Source: Providencia sp. R33 (lineage in GTDB: Bacteria; Pseudomonadota; Gammaproteobacteria; Enterobacterales; Enterobacteriaceae). Taken from it: a DNA stretch of 64,000 nucleotides. Below the pieces are notes generated by a model. That model saw only the letters and a list, made by a program, of their open reading frames with translations. It was not told the origin of the DNA and ran no database searches. A program made the position numbers and the translations under genes. The stretch spans positions 2,356,001-2,420,000 of the forward strand of contig NZ_CP072453.1 in assembly GCF_019343475.1 (NCBI RefSeq), in the 5' to 3' direction. Of the stretch, positions 44,957-53,498 are shown piece by piece. The first letter of the stretch is position 1, and each line of letters begins with the position of its first letter.

Positions 44957-46303
44957 TTAATCTAAGTGAGCCACTTTGCGAAAATGCACAGTATCGACAC
45001 CTTTTACTTTTGCTTGCCAGCACATACCAATCCAATAAGCCAGCGCACCTGTAATTAAAGAATTAAGAGCAGGAATACCATAATCAGCATGGAATGGCCC
45101 TAATTCTGATGTTCCCCAACCCACGATGACGGCTAACAACCACACAACGAGTGTGATAGGGTTATAAGCTTCACAACTGGATGGCAGCACACCTTGCTCA
45201 CGGGTGATATCAAGCTCTTTGCGGTCGCGTTTTAAGATGTAATAGTCGACAACCATGATCCCTGCAACAGGCGGGATAGCGATGCCTAAGTAAATCAAAA
45301 AGCTAATAAAATTGTCTAAAATACCTAACATGGAGGCAATCGTGCCGAAAACACCAATAACCCATGTTAAATAACGACGGTCAAAACGCTTATTAAAGAT
45401 AGCGTTAAGCAGCGTTGAAAAGCCTAGTGATGATGAATATAGGTTAATGTCGTTCATTTTTATGGTGGCAAAGATAACAATCGAAGCACCTAATAAGCCC
45501 GTTAATGCCATCATCAAATCAAATACTTGGCTAGTACGTAATGCTAATGCCATCAGTACCGCTATCATATTGACTAAAAGCTCACCGAAAAATGTTCCGA
45601 TTAACGTCATCCAAAATACATCCTTCGGTTTTTTCATAAAGCGGCTAATATCTGGTGTTGTAACCGCTGAAATAATAAAACCACCTGCAACCATGGTGAT
45701 TGCCGCAGGCATTGTCATCAGTGACCCGGCAGGGGCAGTGTCATTAATAAGCGTACCAATGTCCTGACCCGATAATAAATTATATGTTGCCCAGCCTAAT
45801 GCGAATAAAAATAGCGGCGTTGAAATATTGGCGGTAATAGATAAAAATCGATACCCATATACCGTAATAACCGTCACCGCAATACCTGTAATAAGTGACC
45901 AAGTCCCTGGTGTTAGCACATTAGTCGCTTTATACATGCCATCCGCAAAGAAACCATTTTGGACGCCGAACCAGCCCATCAAGGAGATGGCAATCGCGCC
46001 ACCAATAAGAGCTGAACCCAACTTTCCAAAACCAGACCACCTTGAAAGTAGACTGATTGACATTCCTTCACGGCATGCAGCCGCCCCGAGTCCCCAACTG
46101 ACAACCTGTAAAATTACAGAGCCAAGGATGGTCGCCCAAAACGCCTGCCAAAAAGTTAACCCATAACCGAGGGCTGCACCTAACATCACTTGTGAAACAC
46201 AAGCGAGTGCGCCAATTCGTAGAATTAACACTTCATAGAACGGCCTACGAGCACTTTGGGGTACTCGAGCCAAAGAATAATCTTCACCTGCTTTATTCGC
46301 CAT
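44957..46303 (-). CDS. NCS1-family nucleobase/ureide permease (CodB-like)
   Basis: The 448-residue protein has about 12 hydrophobic segments and NCS1 features: the acidic-then-RVPQSARRP N-terminus (EDYSLARVPQSARRPF), LGAALGYGLTFWQAF in TM1, PDISRFMKKPKD and the cytosine-permease-like ending around PPVAGIMVVDYYILKR. It probably imports a nitrogen-rich heterocycle or ureide with a cation. It is the first gene of the operon; a strong palindrome lies 55-71 bases upstream of its start. Confidence 0.85.
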   Translation of the reverse strand: MANKAGEDYSLARVPQSARRPFYEVLILRIGALACVSQVMLGAALGYGLTFWQAFWATILGSVILQVVSWGLGAAACREGMSISLLSRWSGFGKLGSALIGGAIAISLMGWFGVQNGFFADGMYKATNVLTPGTWSLITGIAVTVITVYGYRFLSITANISTPLFLFALGWATYNLLSGQDIGTLINDTAPAGSLMTMPAAITMVAGGFIISAVTTPDISRFMKKPKDVFWMTLIGTFFGELLVNMIAVLMALALRTSQVFDLMMALTGLLGASIVIFATIKMNDINLYSSSLGFSTLLNAIFNKRFDRRYLTWVIGVFGTIASMLGILDNFISFLIYLGIAIPPVAGIMVVDYYILKRDRKELDITREQGVLPSSCEAYNPITLVVWLLAVIVGWGTSELGPFHADYGIPALNSLITGALAYWIGMCWQAKVKGVDTVHFRKVAHLD

Positions 46304-46357
46304 TTTGCACCTGCTGTGTGGTTGTCTTTGCTTAGTTTTTACTGGCTTTAGTTGTTT

Positions 46358-46374
46358 GTTCCATTATATGGAAC
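46358..46374. promoter_or_regulatory. Candidate IclR operator of the NCS1 operon
   Basis: GTTCCATTATATGGAAC has perfect seven-base arms (GTTCCAT/ATGGAAC) around a three-base centre, resembling IclR-type operators (TGGAA...TTCCA). It lies 55-71 bases upstream of the permease start. Confidence 0.55.
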
Positions 46375-46564
46375 TAGGTTTCATTTATTCTACATGCAGA
46401 TAATATCCATGATCGATATCGAATCGCAAGCAGAATTTATCTTTTCAGATAACTTTTTTATTATGGAATATTTCACGGAGTGAGGAAATACCGTACTAGT
46501 AAAAAAATTTATCGATAAATGAATAGGTTAAAAATTACGTGTTTAATTAGCAGAATTGGAGTGA

Positions 46565-46577
46565 GGAACTAAGTTCC
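46565..46577. promoter_or_regulatory. Second GGAAC/GTTCC palindrome
   Basis: GGAACTAAGTTCC repeats the half-site of the 46358-46374 palindrome with a shorter spacer, 197-209 bases upstream of the effector-like gene start. It is probably a second site for the same regulator. Confidence 0.4.
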
Positions 46578-46773
46578 ATAAAATAGGACTATTCTCTGAT
46601 ATAAATTTACTTCTAGGTAGCAATATTCACTCCAATTTTGGGTATCCGAGTACGAAGTTATACGATTAGAAAAAAAATTTAGCTTTAGTTGGGATAAATG
46701 ATTTATGAAAGAAATGGAAGTGGTGAGTTGTTAGGCTGCTATAAATAGTTAACATCGGAAATGGAAATATAGA

Positions 46774-48195
46774 ATGCCAACTGAAATAAACTACCCCATA
46801 AAATTTCATCAATCTGATTTGCAACGTTATGTATATACAAACAAAAACGTAGCAAGAAAGCTTATACATCAGCTTAAAAGTATCGAAAATGTTGCCACTT
46901 CATGCACTGATGGCGTCTGTAGAGGCCTATCTCACACTTTTATTGCTTATGAAAAACAGGGGCTTGGGGCTCATTATATTAACTTATTAAAATTATCTAA
47001 AAATTCATTTACAACTATGGAGTCACCTTACGATGAGATTAAAAGTCCTATTAATCAATTAAATATAGAATACAACCCAATCCTAGAAAATGTACTCAAT
47101 TATCTCTGTACTGATATATTTAACTTGCAAATAAACCAATCTTATTACAATTACTATTATAATATGGCCAATAAACTTTATTCGTTCACGTTACCTCCTC
47201 GGCCTGAAAACAGCACTCACTTTGATTATATTTTTCATTGTTTAGAGAAGTTTAAAAATGATAGAAGCATATATTTCTCATCTCGATGTAATATTAATTT
47301 TGAGATTGAAAAAGAACTAATTAAAGACTTCTATACTAAGATAGAATCAAATGCAGAGATGCCTGTTTCAGGCAATAGCGAGAAAATGACGCCTATTTAT
47401 AATAAAATTAGGCATAAAAAAAACTTAACTCCCTATGAGATACAAGTTGTTATTGAAGCTGCTTATAACTATTGCTACTTACATTATGCGAGTGAAACAG
47501 CCTCAACAAATGTTAACTTAGGGGTTTCTCCTGATAGTGACCAATCAGCTTTTTCATTTAACAATATCTACCACCGTAAGAGGACAGTCACATTAGAAGA
47601 CTTAAAAAATGACATAACTGGTTGTATAACGAAAAAACAAGATTTTTCTTGCATATTTAGCACAACAGACCATGCAATGGCTATTACTTATCGGTATGAC
47701 ATGCTCAAAAATTGTTATATATTTAGCTTTTTTGAACCAAATAAAGGGTTAATACAAACTGAATCTAAAAAAGAGTTTTTTGATATTTTAACGAAAATAC
47801 CAACATACAATGGGTATAAAAGAAAATTTAATCCTTTATTTATTAGATATATAAGAAACTTTCAAAAATCAAATACACCGTCAAAGAAATTACACCTTCC
47901 TGTTATAATTGATAAAGGTCACCTAACTAAAAAGCACCTTGTTAATAGCAAAACAGTAATTAAACTTAACAAGGGTGTAGAATTGTCTTTTGAAGGATAT
48001 TATCAAGAAAATGATGAATTGACGCTTAAACTACAGTTAGGTAAGCGAACTTTCACCATTTATTCTGAACTCAACGACATCAACAAAACGGTCGATTTAA
48101 TTAACTATTCTATGCAGGAATTCCCAAATTATATGGGGAATGATATTTATATCGATTGGAAGGGGCAGATATTAAACCGACTTTCAAAATATTAA
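46774..48195 (+). CDS. Putative papain-like cysteine-protease effector/toxin (C58/ShET2-like)
   Basis: I do not recognise this 473-residue protein as any named protein. It has no signal peptide or membrane segment. The catalytic layout of secreted papain-fold effectors is visible: Cys49 in TDGVCRGLSHTFI, His300 in TTDHAMAITYRY, and Glu321 followed by Pro-Asn in FSFFEPNKG, where families such as YopT/AvrPphB and ShET2/EspL show Asp-Pro-Asn. The 21-residue His-to-acid spacing is nearer ShET2/EspL than YopT as I remember them. Residues 60-290 form a long helical-looking insert and about 370-473 a separate C-terminal region (LHLPVIIDKGHL, GVELSFEGYYQ). The gene is markedly more AT-rich than its neighbours, with many ATA, TTA and AAT codons, suggesting transfer. 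No secretion genes or chaperone adjoin it. The protease call is inference. Confidence 0.6.
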   Translation: MPTEINYPIKFHQSDLQRYVYTNKNVARKLIHQLKSIENVATSCTDGVCRGLSHTFIAYEKQGLGAHYINLLKLSKNSFTTMESPYDEIKSPINQLNIEYNPILENVLNYLCTDIFNLQINQSYYNYYYNMANKLYSFTLPPRPENSTHFDYIFHCLEKFKNDRSIYFSSRCNINFEIEKELIKDFYTKIESNAEMPVSGNSEKMTPIYNKIRHKKNLTPYEIQVVIEAAYNYCYLHYASETASTNVNLGVSPDSDQSAFSFNNIYHRKRTVTLEDLKNDITGCITKKQDFSCIFSTTDHAMAITYRYDMLKNCYIFSFFEPNKGLIQTESKKEFFDILTKIPTYNGYKRKFNPLFIRYIRNFQKSNTPSKKLHLPVIIDKGHLTKKHLVNSKTVIKLNKGVELSFEGYYQENDELTLKLQLGKRTFTIYSELNDINKTVDLINYSMQEFPNYMGNDIYIDWKGQILNRLSKY

Positions 48196-48202
48196 TGACC
48201 GA

Positions 48203-48235
48203 TTACCTCTGCATATATTGAGAATGCAGAGGTAA
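48203..48235. terminator. Hairpin between the effector-like gene and macB
   Basis: Perfect 12-base arms TTACCTCTGCAT (48203-48214) and ATGCAGAGGTAA (48224-48235) lie between two convergent genes; the following bases are not T-rich on the plus side. Confidence 0.7.
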
Positions 48236-48249
48236 ATAACCCTCAAAAA

Positions 48250-50193
48250 TCACTCTCTCGCTAATGCATCAATCGGATTTAAACGTGCGGCACTGCGTGC
48301 GGGCAAGAAGCCGAAAATAATCCCAATCGCGGTTGAGCAAACAAACGCACTAATTAGAGCGACAGGGTCAAACGCGAACGTCCAACCGGGTAGCGCCATT
48401 TGAGCCAGCAAACTGATCCCATAAGAAAGTGCAATTCCCATCAATCCCCCCATTAAACACACCAATACTGCTTCAATGAGAAACTGCTGCATCACATCAC
48501 TGGTTCTCGCGCCAACTGCCATACGAATACCAATTTCGCGGGTTCGTTCTGTCACCGAAACCAACATGATATTCATCACGCCAATCCCCCCGACCACCAA
48601 TGAAATAACCGCCACTAAGGTTAAAAATAGCTGCATGGTTTGCGTGGTTTTTTCTGCTGTTTTCACAAAGGTATCAAGGTTATAGGTAAAAATATCTTTT
48701 TTGCCGTGGCGTAACGTTAATAAACGCGTCAGTTGCTGCTCCACGTTTTTGGTGTCATAACCATCCTTAACGCGCACCGTAATACTGTCATAATATGGTC
48801 GATTTAAAATTTTGCTGTTCATCGTGGTATCGGGTAACCAAACAGACAACGATTTACTGGAGCCAAACACTGACTTTTGGTCTTCAAGTACCCCAATGAC
48901 TGTCGCTGGCATATTACCTAGAAGCAAGGTTTCCCCTACCACATTAGCTTGCTTGGGGAAAAAACGTCGTTTCGTGTTTTCATCAATAATGACCACCTGA
49001 GCGCGCCTATTTGCCATATCTTGTGTAAAATTCATGCCTTCCGAAAATTTAAAGGCATACACATTAAAATAGTCGCGGCCAACACCTGTTAGCTGTGCAG
49101 GTGCATCCAAATTACCTTTCCTTAAGCGTGCGGAGCCATTGAGCTGGCCTGAAATCGCGTGAACATAAGGCTGTTTAGCAAGTGCATCAATATCCGAGGC
49201 TTTTAAAGATTGTCGATTTTGCGCATCATCACTCCCAAAATCAGTACCGGGGTAAATCGAAATTGTATTAGTACCAATCGACTTGATATCATTAAGTACC
49301 ATGCCCTGAGCCGCATCACCGATGACCATAATGGACACCACAGAAGCAATCCCGATGATAATGCCTAACATGGTCAACAAGGTACGCATTTTATTGACCA
49401 CCATGGCACGCCAAGCCATTAATAATGCTTCACTAAATCGCCCATAAATCTGCCCAAGCGACAATTTCCTTGCAGGGGCTTTCGATAACGGCTTGGCTAA
49501 TTTACTGTTTTTTGAACCTGAATCACGAATAATTTCGCCATCTTTGATTTCGACAATACGTTCAGCTTGCTGGGCGACGGTTGGATCGTGTGTGACAATA
49601 ATCACTGTATGGCCTTGAGCACAAAGGTCTTTGAGGATTTTCATTACCTCTTCGCCTGAATGGCTATCCAACGCCCCCGTTGGCTCATCGGCAAGAATCA
49701 CTTGCCCACCATTCATCAGTGCGCGTGCAATACTGACTCGCTGCTGCTGCCCGCCTGATAGTTGGCTTGGTCGATAATTAACTCGTTCACCTAACCCTAA
49801 TCGCTGAAGTAATTGTGCCGCTCGTTCCCGCCGCTGGGCTTTCCCAGAACCTGCATATACGGCCGGGATTTCAACATTTTGCTCAGCACTCAGATGGCTT
49901 AATAAATGGTAGCGTTGGAAAATAAAACCGAAGTGTTCGCGGCGAAGCTCCGCAAGTTGGTCGTTATCTAATAGCGCAATATTTTGCCCATCAATATGGT
50001 ACTCCCCCGATGACGGCTTATCGAGACAGCCAATAATGTTCATCAAGGTGGATTTACCTGAGCCAGAAGCACCGATAATCGCAACCATTTCACCTGCATT
50101 TATTTGCAATGAAACATTTTTTAAAACGGTGACTTCATTTTCGCCTTCACCATAACGGCGAGTGATCCCTTGAAGCTCAATGAGTGCGGTCAT
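48250..50193 (-). CDS. macB: MacB, ABC permease/ATPase of the MacAB-TolC pump
   Basis: The 647-residue product has an N-terminal ATPase (Walker A GASGSGKST, signature QLSGGQQQRVSIARALM, Walker B VILADEPTGALD), a first membrane helix around residue 275 (MRTLLTMLGIIIGIASVVSI), a periplasmic domain, and three C-terminal helices. The ATG at 50193 is chosen because it follows the macA stop by one base (TAA-G-ATG) and begins as E. coli MacB does; an upstream extension inside macA is unlikely. It exports macrolides, enterotoxin and other substrates with MacA and TolC. Confidence 0.97.
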   Translation of the reverse strand: MTALIELQGITRRYGEGENEVTVLKNVSLQINAGEMVAIIGASGSGKSTLMNIIGCLDKPSSGEYHIDGQNIALLDNDQLAELRREHFGFIFQRYHLLSHLSAEQNVEIPAVYAGSGKAQRRERAAQLLQRLGLGERVNYRPSQLSGGQQQRVSIARALMNGGQVILADEPTGALDSHSGEEVMKILKDLCAQGHTVIIVTHDPTVAQQAERIVEIKDGEIIRDSGSKNSKLAKPLSKAPARKLSLGQIYGRFSEALLMAWRAMVVNKMRTLLTMLGIIIGIASVVSIMVIGDAAQGMVLNDIKSIGTNTISIYPGTDFGSDDAQNRQSLKASDIDALAKQPYVHAISGQLNGSARLRKGNLDAPAQLTGVGRDYFNVYAFKFSEGMNFTQDMANRRAQVVIIDENTKRRFFPKQANVVGETLLLGNMPATVIGVLEDQKSVFGSSKSLSVWLPDTTMNSKILNRPYYDSITVRVKDGYDTKNVEQQLTRLLTLRHGKKDIFTYNLDTFVKTAEKTTQTMQLFLTLVAVISLVVGGIGVMNIMLVSVTERTREIGIRMAVGARTSDVMQQFLIEAVLVCLMGGLMGIALSYGISLLAQMALPGWTFAFDPVALISAFVCSTAIGIIFGFLPARSAARLNPIDALARE

Positions 50194-50194
50194 C

Positions 50195-51301
50195 TTAACT
50201 CTCCGAACCACTGTGCCCAATAATGACTTTATCCCCTTCATTCAGCCCTTTAATTACTTCGACCGACACATCATTGCGACTACCAATCTCAATCTGCTTT
50301 TTCTCTGCTTTTTGCCCTTCTAGCACTTCCACATCATACACTTGCGGTGAGACTTCATCTCCTAACGCAGAAAGGGGTAATATCAGCACATTTTTACGTG
50401 AATCAAGCTCAATTTTAACCTGTGCGGTCATCTGTAATTTTAACAGATGATGAGGATTGGGGACCTCAAAGCGTGCATAATAGAAAATAGCATCATTGAT
50501 TTTTTCAGGGGTTGGCAGGATATCCTTTAACTTACCCGAGAATTTTTTATCTGGCGCACCTAACACCGTAAACGAAGCCTCTTGCCCCGGTTCTAAATAA
50601 ATTACATCCGCTTCAGACACTTCCGCTTTAACCAACATGGTGTCTAAGTCTGCCAATGTTAAAATGGTTGGCGCTTCTTGTGCAGCAATCACAGTTTGAC
50701 CTTGTAACGTTTTGATAAATGTAACAATACCATCCATCGGCGCCGTGATCTGTGTGTATTTTAAATTAGTTTTAGCTGTATCTAGCGTTGCTTGATTACG
50801 TTTTATCTGTGCTTGATACGTCGCAACTTGCGCTTTTTTTACGTCAACATCAGTTTTGGCTTTATCCAACTCTTGCTGTGCAACAGCCTGCAATTTAGCG
50901 AGACTCAAGTGGCGCTGGTAAGTCAGTTGCGCCAGTTTCAACTCGGCTTGTGCTAATGACAAATTGGCCTCAAGCTCACGAGTGGTCGCTTCAGACTCGG
51001 TGACATCATTTTGCGCTTTTTTCGGGTCGATAACTGCCAGTAAATCGCCTTTTTTAACGTAATCGCCTTCTTTCACATATAAGGTTTGTAACTGCCCGCT
51101 TACCTGTGCGCCCACATCAACCTTACGTACAGCATCTAATTTACCCGTTGCGAGGACTTGTTTATCCAAGTCACCACGGGTCACGTCAACGGTTTGGAAA
51201 ACCTCTTCTTTCTCTCCATTCAAGAGAAATGCAGCAGCACCAACAGCAACAATTAATATCACCAAGTATATCGGCCACTTTTTTTTCGGTTTTACCTTCA
51301 T
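50195..51301 (-). CDS. macA: MacA, periplasmic adaptor of the MacAB-TolC pump
   Basis: The 368-residue membrane-fusion protein has an N-terminal membrane anchor (PIYLVILIVAVGAAAFLLNG), a lipoyl half-motif pair (VGAQVSGQLQTLYVKEGDYVKKGDLLAVIDP and GIVTFIKTLQGQTV), a coiled-coil hairpin (about 100-175, with TTRELEANLSLAQAELKLAQL), and beta-barrel and membrane-proximal domains. It links MacB to TolC. It is the first gene of macAB. Confidence 0.97.
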   Translation of the reverse strand: MKVKPKKKWPIYLVILIVAVGAAAFLLNGEKEEVFQTVDVTRGDLDKQVLATGKLDAVRKVDVGAQVSGQLQTLYVKEGDYVKKGDLLAVIDPKKAQNDVTESEATTRELEANLSLAQAELKLAQLTYQRHLSLAKLQAVAQQELDKAKTDVDVKKAQVATYQAQIKRNQATLDTAKTNLKYTQITAPMDGIVTFIKTLQGQTVIAAQEAPTILTLADLDTMLVKAEVSEADVIYLEPGQEASFTVLGAPDKKFSGKLKDILPTPEKINDAIFYYARFEVPNPHHLLKLQMTAQVKIELDSRKNVLILPLSALGDEVSPQVYDVEVLEGQKAEKKQIEIGSRNDVSVEVIKGLNEGDKVIIGHSGSES

Positions 51302-51320
51302 CGTTCTTCACTTCCTATAA

Positions 51321-51344
51321 TTAAAAAGAGGGCGATGCCCTCTT
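51321..51344 (-). terminator. ybjD terminator
   Basis: Eight-base arms AAGAGGGC (51326-51333) and GCCCTCTT (51337-51344) with a three-base loop. On the minus strand the tail is TTTTTAATT. Confidence 0.85.
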
Positions 51345-51449
51345 CGAAATACTATGCTATATAACTTAAGTTATCGTTTAATTAAACATACTACAGATAA
51401 ATACCCGATATCTATAAATATTCAATCAACAATATATTCATTGGCGTTA

Positions 51450-53114
51450 TCAATACGCTTTACCCCTCGCTAGCCATGCTACCCTTGAGAACATACTTCT
51501 TAACTGCAATGGAACACTATCAGGCCCCAGTTCTGCGGAGCGGTTCACTGTGGCTAAGGCTAAATCAGGTTTTGAAGTACGGGAAATTGCTTTAATAATC
51601 ACGCGGCGTGTTGATACCCGTGCATTTTCAGGAATATCTGCAATTTCATGATAAAGACTTTTAAAGCCCTCGCGATATAGGAAATGTTCCATATCTGGCG
51701 CGGTAAGCATGGTTAAACGGTCTCTATCTGGTGAGTTGATTTTATTGGCGTAATGGGTCGCTGTTGCAGCATATTTACGCCCTGCCTCGTCCCCATCGGT
51801 TAAAACATGCCATTCAATGCCCATTTTATTGGCAAACTTTAACAGCGGCTTCAAGCCACTTTGTGCAAATGCAATGACTTTAATCCCTTCTGTTTCAAAG
51901 TAATAGTGACATTGGCGAGCAAATTCACTCATCAACCAAATCTCTGTTTCACCTTCCACTAATAACCAACAACGCGCAAACAACGATGATGGTCGGTTAA
52001 AGCGAATATGGAACGAAATTTTTCGCAGTTCTTCCGTGCTTAAATCATTTTGCGTTAAACGATAAGATGAGACTTTATTTGTGTCCCGCACTAAACGGCA
52101 TAAGTCTTCAAGAGGGGTTTGAGAAAGCAATTCCCCTGAATTTGTCGTGGTAATCCGTTGTAGCGCAAACAAACTCAATAGCCCCCATGCAATCGACAGC
52201 ATAATCGGGTGTAGGCGCGTTTCGGGGTCTTCAACAATAATGAGCGGGCGAGCATGTTTATCTAGATGAATATTCCCCTTGGATTGCAATAAAGAAGAGA
52301 ACATCCCCAAGATAATCAGACGAATATTGCGTTGGTTGGGCTTTGCAATCAAACGACTGATGTTATCCAGCGCTTTCCAGCCTTGCTTACGCGGTTCAAT
52401 ATTGACCGTATTGTCATTAAGCTTGATCATATGAGCACTTTGCCCTGAAAAATAGTGGCTTAATAACTGTTGCATGGCATCTACACCATCAACTAAGTCA
52501 TCATCACTTAAACGCTCTGGGTTATTCACCAAGGCACTGGTTAATTCCTTGATGCGAACATTAAATGAATCTCGAAACTCTTTTTCACCAACAACAATGG
52601 TTTCAGGGTTGAGAGATTGTAAAAAACGCGCATCACGCAGACGAATAACAGGATATAGCCTAATAATTTCCTTGATATATTTGCCTACGTTATCCAGAGA
52701 AAGTTTATTTCCCCCTGAATTTAAAAAGCTTTTATCCACCGCAATCGTATTGTCATCTCGCAGCTCAGCACTCACCCGATAAAAAATGTGTTTTAAGTCA
52801 TCACCGTTGTCGACCCAAACTGAACCAAGGTTATGAAAACGATAAGATTGATGGCGGCCTTTATGCCTTTCGCAAAATTTTAATACGATTTGCAATGAGC
52901 GATAACGGGAGGCGTCATCACCCATAGGGTGATGAAAATCATGCAGATTAAATTGGTAATCTTGATGTTCTGGTGAGAGAAGTAAATCGAGCGCATCGAG
53001 TAGACTGGACTTACCCCATGAGTTTTCCCCGATCAAAACAGTACTGTTATTGAGCTCTAAAGAAAGGCGGTTGATCCCTCTAAATCCGTATATTTCAACA
53101 CGTTCCAGATACAT
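51450..53114 (-). CDS. ybjD: OLD-family ATP-dependent endonuclease YbjD
   Basis: The 554-residue product (E. coli YbjD 552) has an N-terminal SMC/RecF-like ATPase with Walker A GENSWGKSSLLDALDLL (about residues 29-45), a second half (RPLIIVEDPETRLHP), and a C-terminal Toprim nuclease domain (LLVEGETEIWLMSEFARQ, LTDGDEAGRKYA). OLD nucleases act in DNA repair and phage defence; YbjD itself is little studied. It lies between macAB and lysO as in E. coli; ybjX is absent and aqpZ is not next to it. Confidence 0.92.
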   Translation of the reverse strand: MYLERVEIYGFRGINRLSLELNNSTVLIGENSWGKSSLLDALDLLLSPEHQDYQFNLHDFHHPMGDDASRYRSLQIVLKFCERHKGRHQSYRFHNLGSVWVDNGDDLKHIFYRVSAELRDDNTIAVDKSFLNSGGNKLSLDNVGKYIKEIIRLYPVIRLRDARFLQSLNPETIVVGEKEFRDSFNVRIKELTSALVNNPERLSDDDLVDGVDAMQQLLSHYFSGQSAHMIKLNDNTVNIEPRKQGWKALDNISRLIAKPNQRNIRLIILGMFSSLLQSKGNIHLDKHARPLIIVEDPETRLHPIMLSIAWGLLSLFALQRITTTNSGELLSQTPLEDLCRLVRDTNKVSSYRLTQNDLSTEELRKISFHIRFNRPSSLFARCWLLVEGETEIWLMSEFARQCHYYFETEGIKVIAFAQSGLKPLLKFANKMGIEWHVLTDGDEAGRKYAATATHYANKINSPDRDRLTMLTAPDMEHFLYREGFKSLYHEIADIPENARVSTRRVIIKAISRTSKPDLALATVNRSAELGPDSVPLQLRSMFSRVAWLARGKAY

Positions 53115-53498
53115 ATCTCACTCCTTGTCATGTTTTCTTTAATATACCCTAAACTCGTCAATTTGCATTTAGATTATCAATGTTTTTGCTGACAAAACGC
53201 ACATTTAGAGCTTATCGATTAACCAATGGTTTTACTATAAGTATGTCCGCAGAATAAAAAATCTTCACAACAAAATAGCTAACTAAGTTGAGCTAGCAAT
53301 GGCAGTGTTATAAAATAGTAAAACTTTCTTTTTTAGTGTTTTTGACCTATTTTTCATTCAGTCACCAATAATAAAATTATATAGTGAAAAAATGCTTTAG
53401 CACGACGAGTTAAATTTTCAATAACGCAAATAAAAAAACAAATATAACTCGTTGTTTATATTAATCAAGTTAATGGGATAACCACTAAGGACGCGGCG
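53115..53498. other. Divergent intergenic region between ybjD and lysO
   Basis: About 385 AT-rich bases. In E. coli lysO is controlled by the lysine-responsive regulator ArgP; no specific site was identified. No ORF or hairpin was seen. Confidence 0.5.

Larger units (their letters stand above)
46304..46773. other. AT-rich intergenic region between the NCS1 operon and the effector-like gene
   Basis: About 470 bases serve two divergent genes. It contains the palindromes at 46358-46374 and 46565-46577. GGAAATGGAAATATAG directly precedes the effector-like ATG as a weak ribosome-binding site. No ORF, tRNA, integrase or IS end was seen. Confidence 0.55.
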
